From Treponema sp. UBA3813 (GTDB lineage: Bacteria > Spirochaetota > Spirochaetia > Treponematales > Treponemataceae), in assembly GCA_002368605.1 (NCBI GenBank), contig DFEB01000051.1, forward strand, positions 14,924 to 47,816: 32,893 nt of DNA, given 5' to 3'. Below are positions 22,118 through 31,682 of this stretch, piece after piece (the first letter of the stretch is position 1; every line of letters starts with the position of its first letter). Under the pieces are notes generated by a model. The model was given only the letters and a program-made list of their open reading frames with translations. It had not been told where the DNA came from and searched no databases. Position numbers and translations under genes: made by a program.

Positions 22118-23293
22118 ATGGATCTTGTAAAAGATATTCATAAGTCAGAGTACGGTGAGCTTCCTTCTGTGGTGGTCTGCACTCCGGGGCGCTTTCATTT
22201 AATCGGTGAGCATTCATGGTTCTTCAAGGACAAAACTCTTTCCATGGGCATTAATCTGCCCGTGTATGTGGCAGTTTCCTTTCGTGATGACAATGCATTT
22301 TCTTTTTATTTCCCGCAGTTAAAAGACCGAAAGAAGATTTCTCAGGCGGCGATGAAATTCCGCAAGGAAGACCGTTGGGCAAATTCAATAAAGGCAATGA
22401 TTTACGGCTTCACTTCCGGTGGCTTTGAAGTTAAAGGCATGAATTTCACTGTCTATTCCGACATCCTTCCTTCTGGTGGATTCGGAATAACCACTGCTAT
22501 AAAGGTCGGCGCGGCCTACGCTATCCGTGAGCTTCACGATTTTAAATGCGATGAGAATCAGTTGATTCAGGTTATTTCCAGGGGAAATATCAAATTTTTG
22601 GGATCCAACAATTATCTTTCTGCGATTCTTACTGCTGTTCATACCGAAAAGAATTCAATCGTACTTACCGATCATACAACAAAATCCTATGAGATTCTTC
22701 CCTTTAATTTCCCGGAAAAAAAGATTGTTCTGGTTGACACAAAGGTACCGAGGGTCAGCATCTGGAACGAAGAGATTTTACGGGAGCCAGAGAGCGCCCT
22801 TCTTCTTGGTGAGTTGAAAGACCGTCGCTCATATATCCGGGGTGGCTGGACTTATGAAGAAAATCCCCATGAGGTCAATCTTGTCCTTTCTATGGCTCCG
22901 GAATTCATTCATCAAAAACTAAACAGCGTAATTAAAGAGCATCAGTTCGTCCTTGACGCATGGGACGGTCTTGAAAAAGGGGTCTTTGGTAAATTCGCCA
23001 GGGCTGTCAACCACAGTCACGAGAATATGCGGGATGAATACGATATTTCCTGCCCGGAGATTGACTGGATTTTAAAGCGGCTTTCCGAAATCAACCCAAA
23101 CAATGATGATTCGCGCAATCCTTTCAATTGCGGTCGCATAACGGGAAAGGGCTTCGGACGCTGTCTCTATGCCATTCTTGACGAAAAGGATGTTCCTGAA
23201 TTCAACAACAAACTTTCTGAATTCACCAAAATTTTCGGTTTCAAGGCGTCAAGTTATATTGTTGAGCCTGCTCAGGGAGTGCATTTTGTCTAG
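22118..23293 (+). CDS. Galactokinase-like GHMP protein lacking the catalytic Asp
   Basis: A 391-residue GHMP-fold protein. The galactokinase signature is recognisable as PGRFHLIGEHSWFF at residues 23-36, motif 3 as GRITGKGFGRCLYAI, and the C-terminus as EPAQGVHF. Two active-site features differ. The ATP phosphate loop PxGxGLSSSAS is replaced by PSGGFGITTAI (residues 118-128). In the block that holds the catalytic Asp of GalK (FVGCNCGIMDQ) this protein reads FLGSNNYLSAI, with Ala at the Asp position. The protein may be inactive, regulatory, or act on another substrate. ATG 22118 has GGGGG 5 bases upstream; an upstream TTG at 22094 does not. It overlaps surE by 8 bases. No other galactose genes are nearby. 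Confidence 0.8.
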   Translation: MDLVKDIHKSEYGELPSVVVCTPGRFHLIGEHSWFFKDKTLSMGINLPVYVAVSFRDDNAFSFYFPQLKDRKKISQAAMKFRKEDRWANSIKAMIYGFTSGGFEVKGMNFTVYSDILPSGGFGITTAIKVGAAYAIRELHDFKCDENQLIQVISRGNIKFLGSNNYLSAILTAVHTEKNSIVLTDHTTKSYEILPFNFPEKKIVLVDTKVPRVSIWNEEILREPESALLLGELKDRRSYIRGGWTYEENPHEVNLVLSMAPEFIHQKLNSVIKEHQFVLDAWDGLEKGVFGKFARAVNHSHENMRDEYDISCPEIDWILKRLSEINPNNDDSRNPFNCGRITGKGFGRCLYAILDEKDVPEFNNKLSEFTKIFGFKASSYIVEPAQGVHFV

Positions 23294-24065
23294 TTTCGCC
23301 CAGAATCAGCGTAAAAAGATTCTTGTTACGAATGATGACGGCATAGAAGGCGAGGGCTTGAAGGTTCTTGTTTCCATGCTCTCAAAGGTCGCTGATGTGT
23401 ACATTCTTGCTCCTGACTCAAACCGCTCGGCTGTCTCAAGCAAAATCTCTATGGGAAAAAGGCTTTCTTATCAAAAAATAGGCGAAAATATTTATACTTG
23501 TTCAGGAACTCCCGCCGACTGCGTGATTTCCGCCCTTACTTCACCCCTTTTTCCTTTCCGCTTCGATGCTGTTTTTTCGGGAATCAATGCCGGGCCGAAC
23601 ATGGGAACGGATGTCATTTATTCGGGGACTTGCGCCGCGGCCCGTCAGGCGGTTTTTATGGGCCTTCCTGGAATTGCAGTGAGCCTTGAGTCCGAATTCC
23701 TGGATTATGCCCGCACTGGCTTTAATTTTGAGCCACTTGCTGAATTCTGCGCCAGGAATCTCGATGAGCTGATTTCTTTGTGCAGTGGAGATGTTTTTGT
23801 AAGTCTCAACGCCACTTCCGCCGATAGTTATAAAGAAGCGCTTTTTGCTTCCGGCTGCGTGCGGGATTATGGCGATAAGGTTTCCTTTGACGGCTCTGAT
23901 TTGGAACAGGAATTTTCGGGGCTGTGTGAAAGCGAAGGCATTTCAGTTTCAGGAAGGCCTGATTCTGATTACAATATCGCACGGAGCGGAAAAATTGCCG
24001 TTTCGCTCATCTATGCTGAGCCTGTGCTCAAAGAGATGAATAAAAAACTGGATTTTAAGTTCTGA
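23286..24065 (+). CDS. surE: 5'/3'-nucleotidase SurE
   Basis: A 259-residue nucleoside monophosphate phosphatase. ILVTNDDGIEGEGL (metal-binding Asp pair) lies near residues 12-25, YILAPDSNRSAVSSKIS supplies the conserved Ser, CSGTPADCV follows, and SGINAGPNMGTDVIYSGTCAAA is the hallmark Asn loop. The start is taken as TTG 23286: AGGGAG at 23274-23279 lies 6 bases upstream and the predicted length then matches the family (about 250). Extending to ATG 23169 would add 39 residues that overlap the gene upstream. The 8-base overlap with that gene indicates coupling. Confidence 0.94.
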   Translation: MSSFAQNQRKKILVTNDDGIEGEGLKVLVSMLSKVADVYILAPDSNRSAVSSKISMGKRLSYQKIGENIYTCSGTPADCVISALTSPLFPFRFDAVFSGINAGPNMGTDVIYSGTCAAARQAVFMGLPGIAVSLESEFLDYARTGFNFEPLAEFCARNLDELISLCSGDVFVSLNATSADSYKEALFASGCVRDYGDKVSFDGSDLEQEFSGLCESEGISVSGRPDSDYNIARSGKIAVSLIYAEPVLKEMNKKLDFKF

Positions 24066-24088
24066 ATTGGCTTTTCGCGGGAGGGCGT

Positions 24089-24760
24089 ATGGCTAATACT
24101 ATTCTTCATGAGGGCATCAAAAAGTACCAGAGTGCTGATTATAATGGTGCTCTTGCTTTTTTCCTTTCTCTGCCAGAAAGCGATGATATCGACAATATTG
24201 AGCTGGCCTATTACATCGGTTTGTGTTATGCGAAACTGGAGCACTATGACGATGCGCTTTTGTATTTGGAACAGGTCGTTACTGGAGGTGCGGAACTTGA
24301 CCGCGTCTTGCAATGCCGCTATGTGCTTGCGGTGATTTACGCGAACAGCGGGCGCAAAAAACTCGCCGAGTTTGAGCTGAACAAACTTCTGGAGTCTGGA
24401 TACAAGCCGGCTTCTGTTTATTCTTCCCTTGCCTATGTCGCATGGAAGCAGGATGATGTTGAGAAATCCCTTGAATTTTACAGAAAGGCAATAGAGATTG
24501 AGCCTGAAAACAGCACGGCCTTGAACGGTATGGGCTATGTTCTTGCTTGTGAGAACCGTGACTTAACCAAGGCTCTCTCATTCTGCAAGCGAGCTTTGAG
24601 CAAACAACCTGATTCTGCGGCTTGCCTTGACTCTGTGGGCTGGGTTTATCTCAAGCTCGGACTTATGGAAGACGCTTTCAAGTATCTCAATCAGGCTCAG
24701 GAAAAGCTTCCTCAGAATGAAGAGATTGCTGAGCACCTTCGTATTGCGCATGAACATTAA
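24089..24760 (+). CDS. Tetratricopeptide-repeat protein
   Basis: A 223-residue protein made almost entirely of TPR-like helix pairs. Clear units are EKSLEFYRKAIEIEPENSTA near residues 131-150, then a unit starting LNGMGYVLAC and another with LDSVGWVYLKLGLMEDAFKY. There is no signal peptide, so it is cytoplasmic. TPR proteins are scaffolds for protein contacts; the partner is unknown. GGGAGGG precedes ATG 24089. It lies 23 bases after surE and directly before a larger exported protein that also contains TPR-like helices, which suggests they work together. Confidence 0.85.
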   Translation: MANTILHEGIKKYQSADYNGALAFFLSLPESDDIDNIELAYYIGLCYAKLEHYDDALLYLEQVVTGGAELDRVLQCRYVLAVIYANSGRKKLAEFELNKLLESGYKPASVYSSLAYVAWKQDDVEKSLEFYRKAIEIEPENSTALNGMGYVLACENRDLTKALSFCKRALSKQPDSAACLDSVGWVYLKLGLMEDAFKYLNQAQEKLPQNEEIAEHLRIAHEH

Positions 24761-24783
24761 AAATTAACGGTTAGGAATAAGGA

Positions 24784-26880
24784 ATGATAAATTATAAGAA
24801 CAAATGTAAAAAGTTTTTTGCCTTTTTTCTCTTTGCGGCAGGTTTTTCTGCTTTTTCCCAACAGAGCGGGGCTTTTAAAAGCGAAGAGGCGAATGCGCGC
24901 TCTTCAATTGGTGCAAGAAGTGCGTCTTCAGGTCTTGCGGAACAGGAATTTCGTCGTGGCGTACAGGCCTATTACCGTGGTGCCTTCAATGACGCAATCT
25001 TACAATTTGAAAAATCACTTTCATATCTTCCAGAAGAAAATATTATCCTCGATTGGCTTGGAAAGGCTTATTATCGCTCTGGCGTAGAGGGAGCTGCCCT
25101 TGAGCACTGGCAGTATGCGGCAAATGAAGGATATGGCGGCCTTTTACTCCAGAACCGGATTGAAATTGTCCGTGACCGTCGTTTGCTTGCTGGCGGTGCC
25201 CTTGACAAGCCTGTACGCTATACTGAGTCTGGAAGCTATTCTGGAAAGAACAGTGAGGGCATTTATGTCTTCAATCAGCCTGTTTCAGTATTACCCAACA
25301 ATGACGGCACGATGTGGGTTCTTTCCTATGCGACGAACGAGCTTTTAAAACTTGATTTAAATGGTCTTGTTATTGAGCGAAACGGCGGATATTTTAACGG
25401 ATTTGATCGCCCCATGGATGTGATCCGCCTGCATAACGGAAACCTGCTTGTTAGTGAATTCGCCGGTGACAGGGTGAGCATGTTCTCTCCAAAAGGCACT
25501 TTTATCAAATCTTTCGGTGAAAAGGGAACAAAGGTCGGAGCTTTGGTCGGTCCCCAATATCTTGCGGAAGATTCAGACGGTAACATTTATGTCTCTGATT
25601 TCGGAAATTCTCGAATTGATGTTTTTGATGCCGAGGGAAAGCCTCTCTTTTTCTTTGGTACGAAATCTGACGATTTCGCCGGGTTAAAAGGACCTACTGG
25701 AATCGCCGTTTATGAGAATATTGTTTATGTCGCTGATTGCCTTACGGGAGCGGTGCATCGTTTTGATGTCTCTGGAAACTATTTAGGTCTCCTCTGCAAA
25801 AACAAGACATTCAAAAAGCCTGAGTCAATGAAACGCTGGGGACGATATCTTGTTGTTTGTGATAAAAATAAAGTCTATTCTGTAGATTCTGACACAGGCG
25901 CTCTCTTTGAAAATCTTTCTTCTGGAAACGCACCGTCACGACTTACGAGCGCAGTTCCTGACATCAACGGAAATATTCTGGTCACGGATTTTTCTTCAAA
26001 TGAAGTTTATGTCATGGCAAAACTTTCGGAGGTTGTCGGTGGTCTTTTCGTGCAGATTGAGCGCGTAATATCGGATTCATTCCCCCATGTCACCATTGAG
26101 GTGAAAGTTGAGAACCGTTCCCGCCAGAGTGTGGTCGGTCTCAAAGAAAACAATTTCTTAATTACAGAGAACAAGGCGGCTGTCCAAAACTACAAGCTTG
26201 AGGGTGCTGCTTATGCGAATGAAAATGCAGACATCACTCTCTTAATTGACCGTTCTTTATCATCAGGCCGTTACGAAGAGAGTCTTGAGAGCGCTGTAAA
26301 GGAAATAGCAGCTTCAATGGAAAATCGTGGTACACTCAGAATCGTAAGTGCAGGAGCTGTTCCTCTTATCGAATATGAAGGCTCTCCCAGCGGTGTAAGT
26401 AATTTCAAGGCTAAGAATCTGAAGAATCCTCTTTCATCTACTGTTGCCCTTGATGTTGCTGTTCGTATGTGCGCTAACAATCTTATCAATGCGGCAAAGA
26501 AAAGTGCGATTCTTTATATTGGTGACGGACATGTTACCCAGAATGCTTTTGACAAATACGGTCTTTCAGATTTAAACGCATATTTAAACAATAACTCTAT
26601 TGGATTTGCGAATTTGCTTTTGGCACAAGGAGCGAGTGATAGTGAGCTCAATTTCCTTTGCTCGCATACCGAGGGCGGTGAATATTATGTTTACCGGGAT
26701 GAGGGGCTTTCTTCAATCGTGGACGATATAATTAACATTCCGTCTGGCATTTATGTTCTTTCTTATGATTCGGCTCTTGCGACTGATTTCGGACAGAAAT
26801 ATCTTCCGGTGGAGGTCGAGTCTTTTATCATGAACAGAAGCGGTCGTGATGAGACCGGCTATTTTGCTCCATTGCAATAA
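24784..26880 (+). CDS. Exported TPR / NHL-type propeller / VWA-like protein
   Basis: A 698-residue protein with a signal peptide (basic start, hydrophobic FFAFFLFAAGFSAF, probable cleavage near residue 25). Residues 50-120 form TPR-like helices. Residues 165-415 contain repeated beta-propeller units such as GNIYVSDFGNSRIDVFDAEG (266-285), NGNLLVSEFAGDRVSMF (218-234) and GNILVTDFSSNEVYVM (396-411). The C-terminal part (485-690) looks like a von Willebrand A domain with the metal-site motif DRSLS (D489, S491, S493) and LYIGDGHVT. Probably a periplasmic or outer-face scaffold. I know of no assigned function. AGGA is 7 bases before the ATG. Confidence 0.85.
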   Translation: MINYKNKCKKFFAFFLFAAGFSAFSQQSGAFKSEEANARSSIGARSASSGLAEQEFRRGVQAYYRGAFNDAILQFEKSLSYLPEENIILDWLGKAYYRSGVEGAALEHWQYAANEGYGGLLLQNRIEIVRDRRLLAGGALDKPVRYTESGSYSGKNSEGIYVFNQPVSVLPNNDGTMWVLSYATNELLKLDLNGLVIERNGGYFNGFDRPMDVIRLHNGNLLVSEFAGDRVSMFSPKGTFIKSFGEKGTKVGALVGPQYLAEDSDGNIYVSDFGNSRIDVFDAEGKPLFFFGTKSDDFAGLKGPTGIAVYENIVYVADCLTGAVHRFDVSGNYLGLLCKNKTFKKPESMKRWGRYLVVCDKNKVYSVDSDTGALFENLSSGNAPSRLTSAVPDINGNILVTDFSSNEVYVMAKLSEVVGGLFVQIERVISDSFPHVTIEVKVENRSRQSVVGLKENNFLITENKAAVQNYKLEGAAYANENADITLLIDRSLSSGRYEESLESAVKEIAASMENRGTLRIVSAGAVPLIEYEGSPSGVSNFKAKNLKNPLSSTVALDVAVRMCANNLINAAKKSAILYIGDGHVTQNAFDKYGLSDLNAYLNNNSIGFANLLLAQGASDSELNFLCSHTEGGEYYVYRDEGLSSIVDDIINIPSGIYVLSYDSALATDFGQKYLPVEVESFIMNRSGRDETGYFAPLQ

Positions 26881-26881
26881 G

Positions 26882-28156
26882 ATGCGATTCATTCACACTG
26901 CGGACTGGCATCTTGGAAATCAGATGCATGACATCGACCGAAAAGAAGAATACGAGGCATTTTTCCGTTTTTTAAAGACAAAAATTGTCGAAAAAGAAGC
27001 GGAAAGCCTCATCGTGGCGGGAGATGTTTTTGATACGGTAAATCCCAGCCTTGAAGCCCGCCGTCTTTACTACACTTTTCTTGCATCCCTCGTGGAGTCT
27101 CCTTGTAAAAATGTGATTATAGTTGGCGGAAATCACGATTCTTCAGCTCTTCTTGACAGTGCGAAAGAGCTTCTTGAAGTCCTTAATATCCGTGTGGTCG
27201 GCTCAATCTCAAATCTTAGCTTTTCTGAAATGTGCTTTGAGTTAAAAAATTCTAAAGGCGAGGTTTCAGGAATTTGCATGGCTCTTCCTTTTGTGCGTGA
27301 GCTTGAACTTAGAAATCTTCTTGATGAAAAATCAAAAAAAATCGAGGACGCTGATTTATACTCTCTTTCTTATAAAAAACTCTATGATGTCCTTTTTGCA
27401 GAAGCGGAAAAACTCAGGGCAGGAAGAAATATTCCCCTTATTGCTACGGGACACTTGTATGCTTCTGACTTGGATGGGCGGCTTTCAGAAAAAAAATCCA
27501 GCGAGAAGACAGATGATGGCATGAAAGTTCTTGATGTTCTTGGAACTTTGGGAGCAGTGCCGCCTTCTGTCTTTCCAAAAGTTGATTATGTCGCCCTCGG
27601 ACATATTCATTATGCTACGATGGTTGCAAAAAATCCTTCAGTCAGATATTCAGGTTCTCCCTTTGTCATGGGCTTTGACGAGGCGAATTTAAGCCACGGT
27701 TTTCTCTGCGTAACGATTGACGAAAAAAAATCCCTCTCTGTCGAAAAAATTGAGTCTCCTCATACATTTATTTATCGCCGAATTTCTCTCTCTCTTTCTG
27801 AAATAAAAAATGAACTTGAAAGACTAAAAAAAATAGGCGGTGATAAAAAAACTTTCCTTGAACTGTATTACAAAAAGGAAATCGGCGTGAATGCTCAGGA
27901 ATATCTTGATGAAGAAATTCGCTCACTCCCTGAAAATATTTCTGTTGTTAGCTGGAAAATTGCCGAGAGTGAAAAGTCTTTCTTTTCTTCAGGATTTGAG
28001 AATTTTGACGCCAGCGAAATAAAAAATCTCGATGATAAGGCCGTTTTTACCGAACTCATTCTTTCAAAGTCAGGTTTGGAAGCAGAAAGTGAAGAAGGCA
28101 AAGCTGCCCTTGAAAAATTTCTGCCCTTGTTTATGAAAATCGCCGGAGAAGCCTAG
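26882..28156 (+). CDS. sbcD: Exonuclease subunit SbcD (Mre11-like)
   Basis: A 424-residue manganese-dependent nuclease that works with SbcC on DNA hairpins and double-strand ends. The phosphoesterase motifs are in order: HTADWHLGNQ (5-14), VAGDVFD (47-53), VGGNHDSSA, ATGHLY and LGHIHYA. The C-terminal cap domain is shorter in conservation. The start is ATG 26882, one base after the stop of the preceding gene; no ribosome site is visible, so translation is likely coupled. The stop codon is followed directly by the sbcC start. Confidence 0.95.
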   Translation: MRFIHTADWHLGNQMHDIDRKEEYEAFFRFLKTKIVEKEAESLIVAGDVFDTVNPSLEARRLYYTFLASLVESPCKNVIIVGGNHDSSALLDSAKELLEVLNIRVVGSISNLSFSEMCFELKNSKGEVSGICMALPFVRELELRNLLDEKSKKIEDADLYSLSYKKLYDVLFAEAEKLRAGRNIPLIATGHLYASDLDGRLSEKKSSEKTDDGMKVLDVLGTLGAVPPSVFPKVDYVALGHIHYATMVAKNPSVRYSGSPFVMGFDEANLSHGFLCVTIDEKKSLSVEKIESPHTFIYRRISLSLSEIKNELERLKKIGGDKKTFLELYYKKEIGVNAQEYLDEEIRSLPENISVVSWKIAESEKSFFSSGFENFDASEIKNLDDKAVFTELILSKSGLEAESEEGKAALEKFLPLFMKIAGEA

Positions 28157-31100
28157 ATGCGGATTTTAAAACTTGAACTTGAAAACCTCAATTCTCTTAA
28201 AGGTAAGTGGACCATTGATTTTAGTCATGAGGATTATGCAAAAAATCATGATATTTTTGTGATTTCAGGTCCCACTGGAGCCGGAAAAACTACGATTTTG
28301 GACGCGATAACCCTTGCTCTTTACGGAAAAACTCCTCGTCTTCAGGCAATAAACAATGGGGAGGGTGGAAACGAAATAATGACAAGGGGAACAGGTTTTT
28401 GCCGCGCAAGTGTCACCTATTCTTGTAAAAAAGGAATTTTCTGCTCTGAATTCCAGCAAAACAGGGCAGGCATGAAGGCAAATGGAAATCTTCAGAGGGC
28501 ATCTTATAAAATTACGAAAATTGAGAGCGGGAATGCTGATTTAGGGGATTTGTTCGCGCCTTCAAGCTGCGTCATTGATCAGGGAACAGCCTCAAATCTT
28601 GAGAAATCAACTCAAAAAATAATTCAGCTTGATTACAAACAATTTTGCCGGTCGATTATGCTGGCACAGGGTGAATTCAGCGCTTTTTTGGAAAGTGATG
28701 CTCGTGAAAGAGCGGAAATCCTTGAAAAACTGACAGGAACGGAACGCTATAGAAAAATTGCTCAAAATATTGCGGAAAAATTCAAAGAGATCAAAAAAAA
28801 TTATAATTTAAAAAAGAGCGAAAAAGAGGAAATCGAAAAACTCATCCTTGATGAAGACAAGCTTCGTCAGGCCGAAGAAAATGCCGTCTTGTTTGAAAAG
28901 GAACTTGCAGAAAATGACCAGAAGAGCGTGGAGATTCAAAAAGAGCTTGCTTTTTTTGAGGAACTTGAACGCTTGCAAAAAGAGCTTTCACTGGCACAAA
29001 ATGAAAAATCCCTGGTCGAAGATGAGATTGCCGCTTTCAAAGAAGAAGAAAAAAGACTGCTTTTGGCTCAATCTGCAAAAAATTGTGAGACGGAATTTTT
29101 AATTCTCCAGAATCACCGTAATGCTCAGAAAAACGACGAAAAACAAATGATTCTCCTTGATGAGCAGATGAGCCGTGCCGAGAAAGATTTTTCCGTGGCA
29201 AAAGAGCGATCTTCTGCCTTGAAAACAGAATTAATTGTGGAAGAGAATTCCCTTTCTGATTTGCAAGTAGTCTGGAAAAAAACCAGGGAACTTGATGTTC
29301 AGATTCAGAATGCCTTTGAAAAGGCGGGAGAAGCTGCCATCCGAAAAGAAAAGAGCCTGTTCCTTCAAAAATCAAGCGAAGAAAAAATCGCCGCCCTTAC
29401 AGATGAAGTTTCCATTCTTGAAAAAAATGCTTTTTCTCTTTCTGAATATCTTGAGCAGCACAAAAATGACGAAAAACTCTCTGAAATAAAGGCTAAAATT
29501 GAGACACTGAAAAATTCTGCTGTCATGGAAGATAAAAAGGCTGGCGAATTTGAAGAGTCCGAAAAATCGCTTTCTAAAAAAAATGCTGACTTAGAAAAAG
29601 AAATTGCCCTTGCGGAAGAAGAATTACGGAATTTGGAAGAAGAGATAAGCCGTTTTATTTCCGCTGATGCTCTTTTTATTGCCAGCCTGCTGAAATCCCG
29701 GCTTTCTGATGGAGAGCCTTGTCCTGTTTGTGGCTCAACTTATCATTCGCAGCATGATATTGCCGAAATTGACGCTGAAAAAGCCCATGCGATTGGCGAA
29801 AAAAGTTCGGCTCTTTCGGCGCGTCGGGAAGAAGTCCTTGACCTGATTCAGAATTTGAAAAATCACTTGGAGTCGGTAAAAAATGATAAAAAAAATGCCG
29901 TTGAAAATCTGAAAAATGCAAAAAATGCCATAAATCTTTACCTTGAACAGATAAACGAACTTTTGTTTCCATGGGGGAAAAGGGCGGAACTTTCAAATCT
30001 TGAAAATCTCATTTCTGAGCTACAGGAACTTTCCTTGCAATGGACAAAAAAATCAGCGGAATTTTCTTCGCTTGAGAGTGATAAAGCTTCAAAAGAAGCG
30101 GAAATTCGCGCCCTTTCAGATTCCCTTGAATCTCAAAAAGAAGAAGCGTCAAGGACCGGTGAAGAATCAAAAATTGCCGATTCCAAGCTTGAAAGCCTTA
30201 AAAATGAAAGAAAAGAACTTTTCGGTGAAGAATCTGTTGATGAGGCCGAAAAAACAAAGACTGAACTCATTTCCCGTTTGCGAATGGATTTTGAAAATTC
30301 AGAAAAAGCCGAAAGAATAGCTGAATCACAAAAATCGGGTCTGGAGGCAAAAAAAGCCCAGCTTTCTGAAAGAATCGAAAATCGAAAGTCGGTTTTATCC
30401 GAATCAGAGAAAGCATTTAAAGAAAAACTTTCTGAAAAGGGCTTTTCTTCTGAGGAAGCTTTTTCTGCTGCCTGCATGACAGAAAATGAATTTGACTTGC
30501 TTGTAAAAAAATCAGAAGACTTAAAAAAACGGGGCAGTCAGGTCAGTGTCACGCTTTCAAATGCAGAAAAATCTTATTCTGATTACAAAAAAGGCGCGAA
30601 ATCTTGCCGGACAAAAGAAGAAGCGCTTGCCGAGGCTGAAAATTGTGCCCTCAAGCGGGAAGAGTTTCAGAAAAATCTCATTGAAGCAAAGTCTCTTTTA
30701 CAGACGAACCAGCAGAATCTCCTTAGGGCGGAGAAAATTCGCTCTGAATTTGAACTTTTATACGAAGAATTTTCGACTTGGGAGCAGATGGATAAATGGA
30801 TTGGCAAGGCTGACGGCTCTGATGTGTCGGTTTTTGTTCAGAGCCTTGCTTTTAATTCACTTTTGAATCTTGCGAACAAAAATCTTTTTGGAATTACGAA
30901 TCGTTACCGTGTGGTGCAAAAATCACCTCTTTCCCTTGAATTTGAAATACAAGACATTTATTTTGACCAGACTCGTTCCATCGCAAATCTTTCTGGAGGG
31001 GAAAAATTTTTGGTGAGTCTTTCTTTTGCCTTGGGAATTTCCGAATTTGCCAGCCGCAATGTCCGGGTCGATTCCCTTTTTTTGGATGAAGGATTTGGAA

Positions 31101-31285
31101 CTCTTTCAGGGGAGCTTTTAACGGAAGCTATAAATGCTCTCAAAAATCTTCAGAAAGACGGTAAAATGCTGGGAATCATAACCCATGTTCAGGATGTCAT
31201 AAACGAAATTGACCAGAGAATCGAAGTAAAGCCGCTTGCCCTTGGTCACAGCGAATTATTTGGAAGCGGAATAGCTTCTCGTTAA
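28157..31285 (+). CDS. sbcC: Exonuclease subunit SbcC (Rad50-like ATPase)
   Basis: A 1042-residue SMC-like ATPase partner of SbcD. Walker A is GPTGAGKTT at 38-46, and the Q-loop region reads IMLAQGEFSAFL near residues 171-182. Two long charged coiled coils (about 190-510 and 540-890) meet at the zinc hook CPVC (522-525). The ABC signature LSGGEKF lies near 945-951 and Walker B LFLDEGFGTL near 974-983. All elements are present and intact. The ATG immediately follows the sbcD stop codon with no gap. The gene converges on the Cys-rich/HMA gene with a single base between the two stop codons. Confidence 0.96.
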   Translation: MRILKLELENLNSLKGKWTIDFSHEDYAKNHDIFVISGPTGAGKTTILDAITLALYGKTPRLQAINNGEGGNEIMTRGTGFCRASVTYSCKKGIFCSEFQQNRAGMKANGNLQRASYKITKIESGNADLGDLFAPSSCVIDQGTASNLEKSTQKIIQLDYKQFCRSIMLAQGEFSAFLESDARERAEILEKLTGTERYRKIAQNIAEKFKEIKKNYNLKKSEKEEIEKLILDEDKLRQAEENAVLFEKELAENDQKSVEIQKELAFFEELERLQKELSLAQNEKSLVEDEIAAFKEEEKRLLLAQSAKNCETEFLILQNHRNAQKNDEKQMILLDEQMSRAEKDFSVAKERSSALKTELIVEENSLSDLQVVWKKTRELDVQIQNAFEKAGEAAIRKEKSLFLQKSSEEKIAALTDEVSILEKNAFSLSEYLEQHKNDEKLSEIKAKIETLKNSAVMEDKKAGEFEESEKSLSKKNADLEKEIALAEEELRNLEEEISRFISADALFIASLLKSRLSDGEPCPVCGSTYHSQHDIAEIDAEKAHAIGEKSSALSARREEVLDLIQNLKNHLESVKNDKKNAVENLKNAKNAINLYLEQINELLFPWGKRAELSNLENLISELQELSLQWTKKSAEFSSLESDKASKEAEIRALSDSLESQKEEASRTGEESKIADSKLESLKNERKELFGEESVDEAEKTKTELISRLRMDFENSEKAERIAESQKSGLEAKKAQLSERIENRKSVLSESEKAFKEKLSEKGFSSEEAFSAACMTENEFDLLVKKSEDLKKRGSQVSVTLSNAEKSYSDYKKGAKSCRTKEEALAEAENCALKREEFQKNLIEAKSLLQTNQQNLLRAEKIRSEFELLYEEFSTWEQMDKWIGKADGSDVSVFVQSLAFNSLLNLANKNLFGITNRYRVVQKSPLSLEFEIQDIYFDQTRSIANLSGGEKFLVSLSFALGISEFASRNVRVDSLFLDEGFGTLSGELLTEAINALKNLQKDGKMLGIITHVQDVINEIDQRIEVKPLALGHSELFGSGIASR

Positions 31286-31286
31286 A

Positions 31287-31658
31287 TTACCGACGAATTG
31301 ATTTAAGGGTGTAGCCGGTCTCTTTGATGACGGCACGGACTCTTTCTTCGTCCAGAGGCTCCTCGCTTTCAATCTGCGTGATTCCGGTCTTGTGGCTGGA
31401 TTTGACGCTCTTGACGGAAAAATTGTTGCGGATTGCCTCGTTTATATGGCTTTCGCACATTGGACACATCATGCCGTCAATTTCAAGGACAGTCGCATGA
31501 AGTCCGCTTTTCCCCTCCTTGTGGCATTTTCCGCCCATAGCGCAGGCAGCACAGCCGCTTGAGCATGAGTGTTTTCCTTTCTTTTTGTTCCTTACAAGGC
31601 TTAGAATTATAAGCGAAACGATTGCAAGTAAAAGAAGCCCTACGATAATGTTTCCCAT
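31287..31658 (-). CDS. Cys-rich membrane protein with heavy-metal-associated domain
   Basis: A 123-residue protein in three parts: an N-terminal membrane segment (residues 3-22), a Cys/His cluster with C32, C36, C39, C45 and H46, and an HMA-like domain from about residue 54 with the metal-binding motif GMMCPMCES (C65, C68). The first two parts resemble the small FeoB-associated Cys-rich proteins found behind feoB; the third is a copper-chaperone-type fold. It lies 74 bases after feoB on the same strand but behind a terminator. Probably helps in iron or other divalent metal handling at the membrane. AAAGGA precedes ATG 31658. Confidence 0.8.
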   Translation of the reverse strand: MGNIIVGLLLLAIVSLIILSLVRNKKKGKHSCSSGCAACAMGGKCHKEGKSGLHATVLEIDGMMCPMCESHINEAIRNNFSVKSVKSSHKTGITQIESEEPLDEERVRAVIKETGYTLKSIRR

Positions 31659-31682
31659 AAAAAATCCTTTCCCAAAGGGAGT

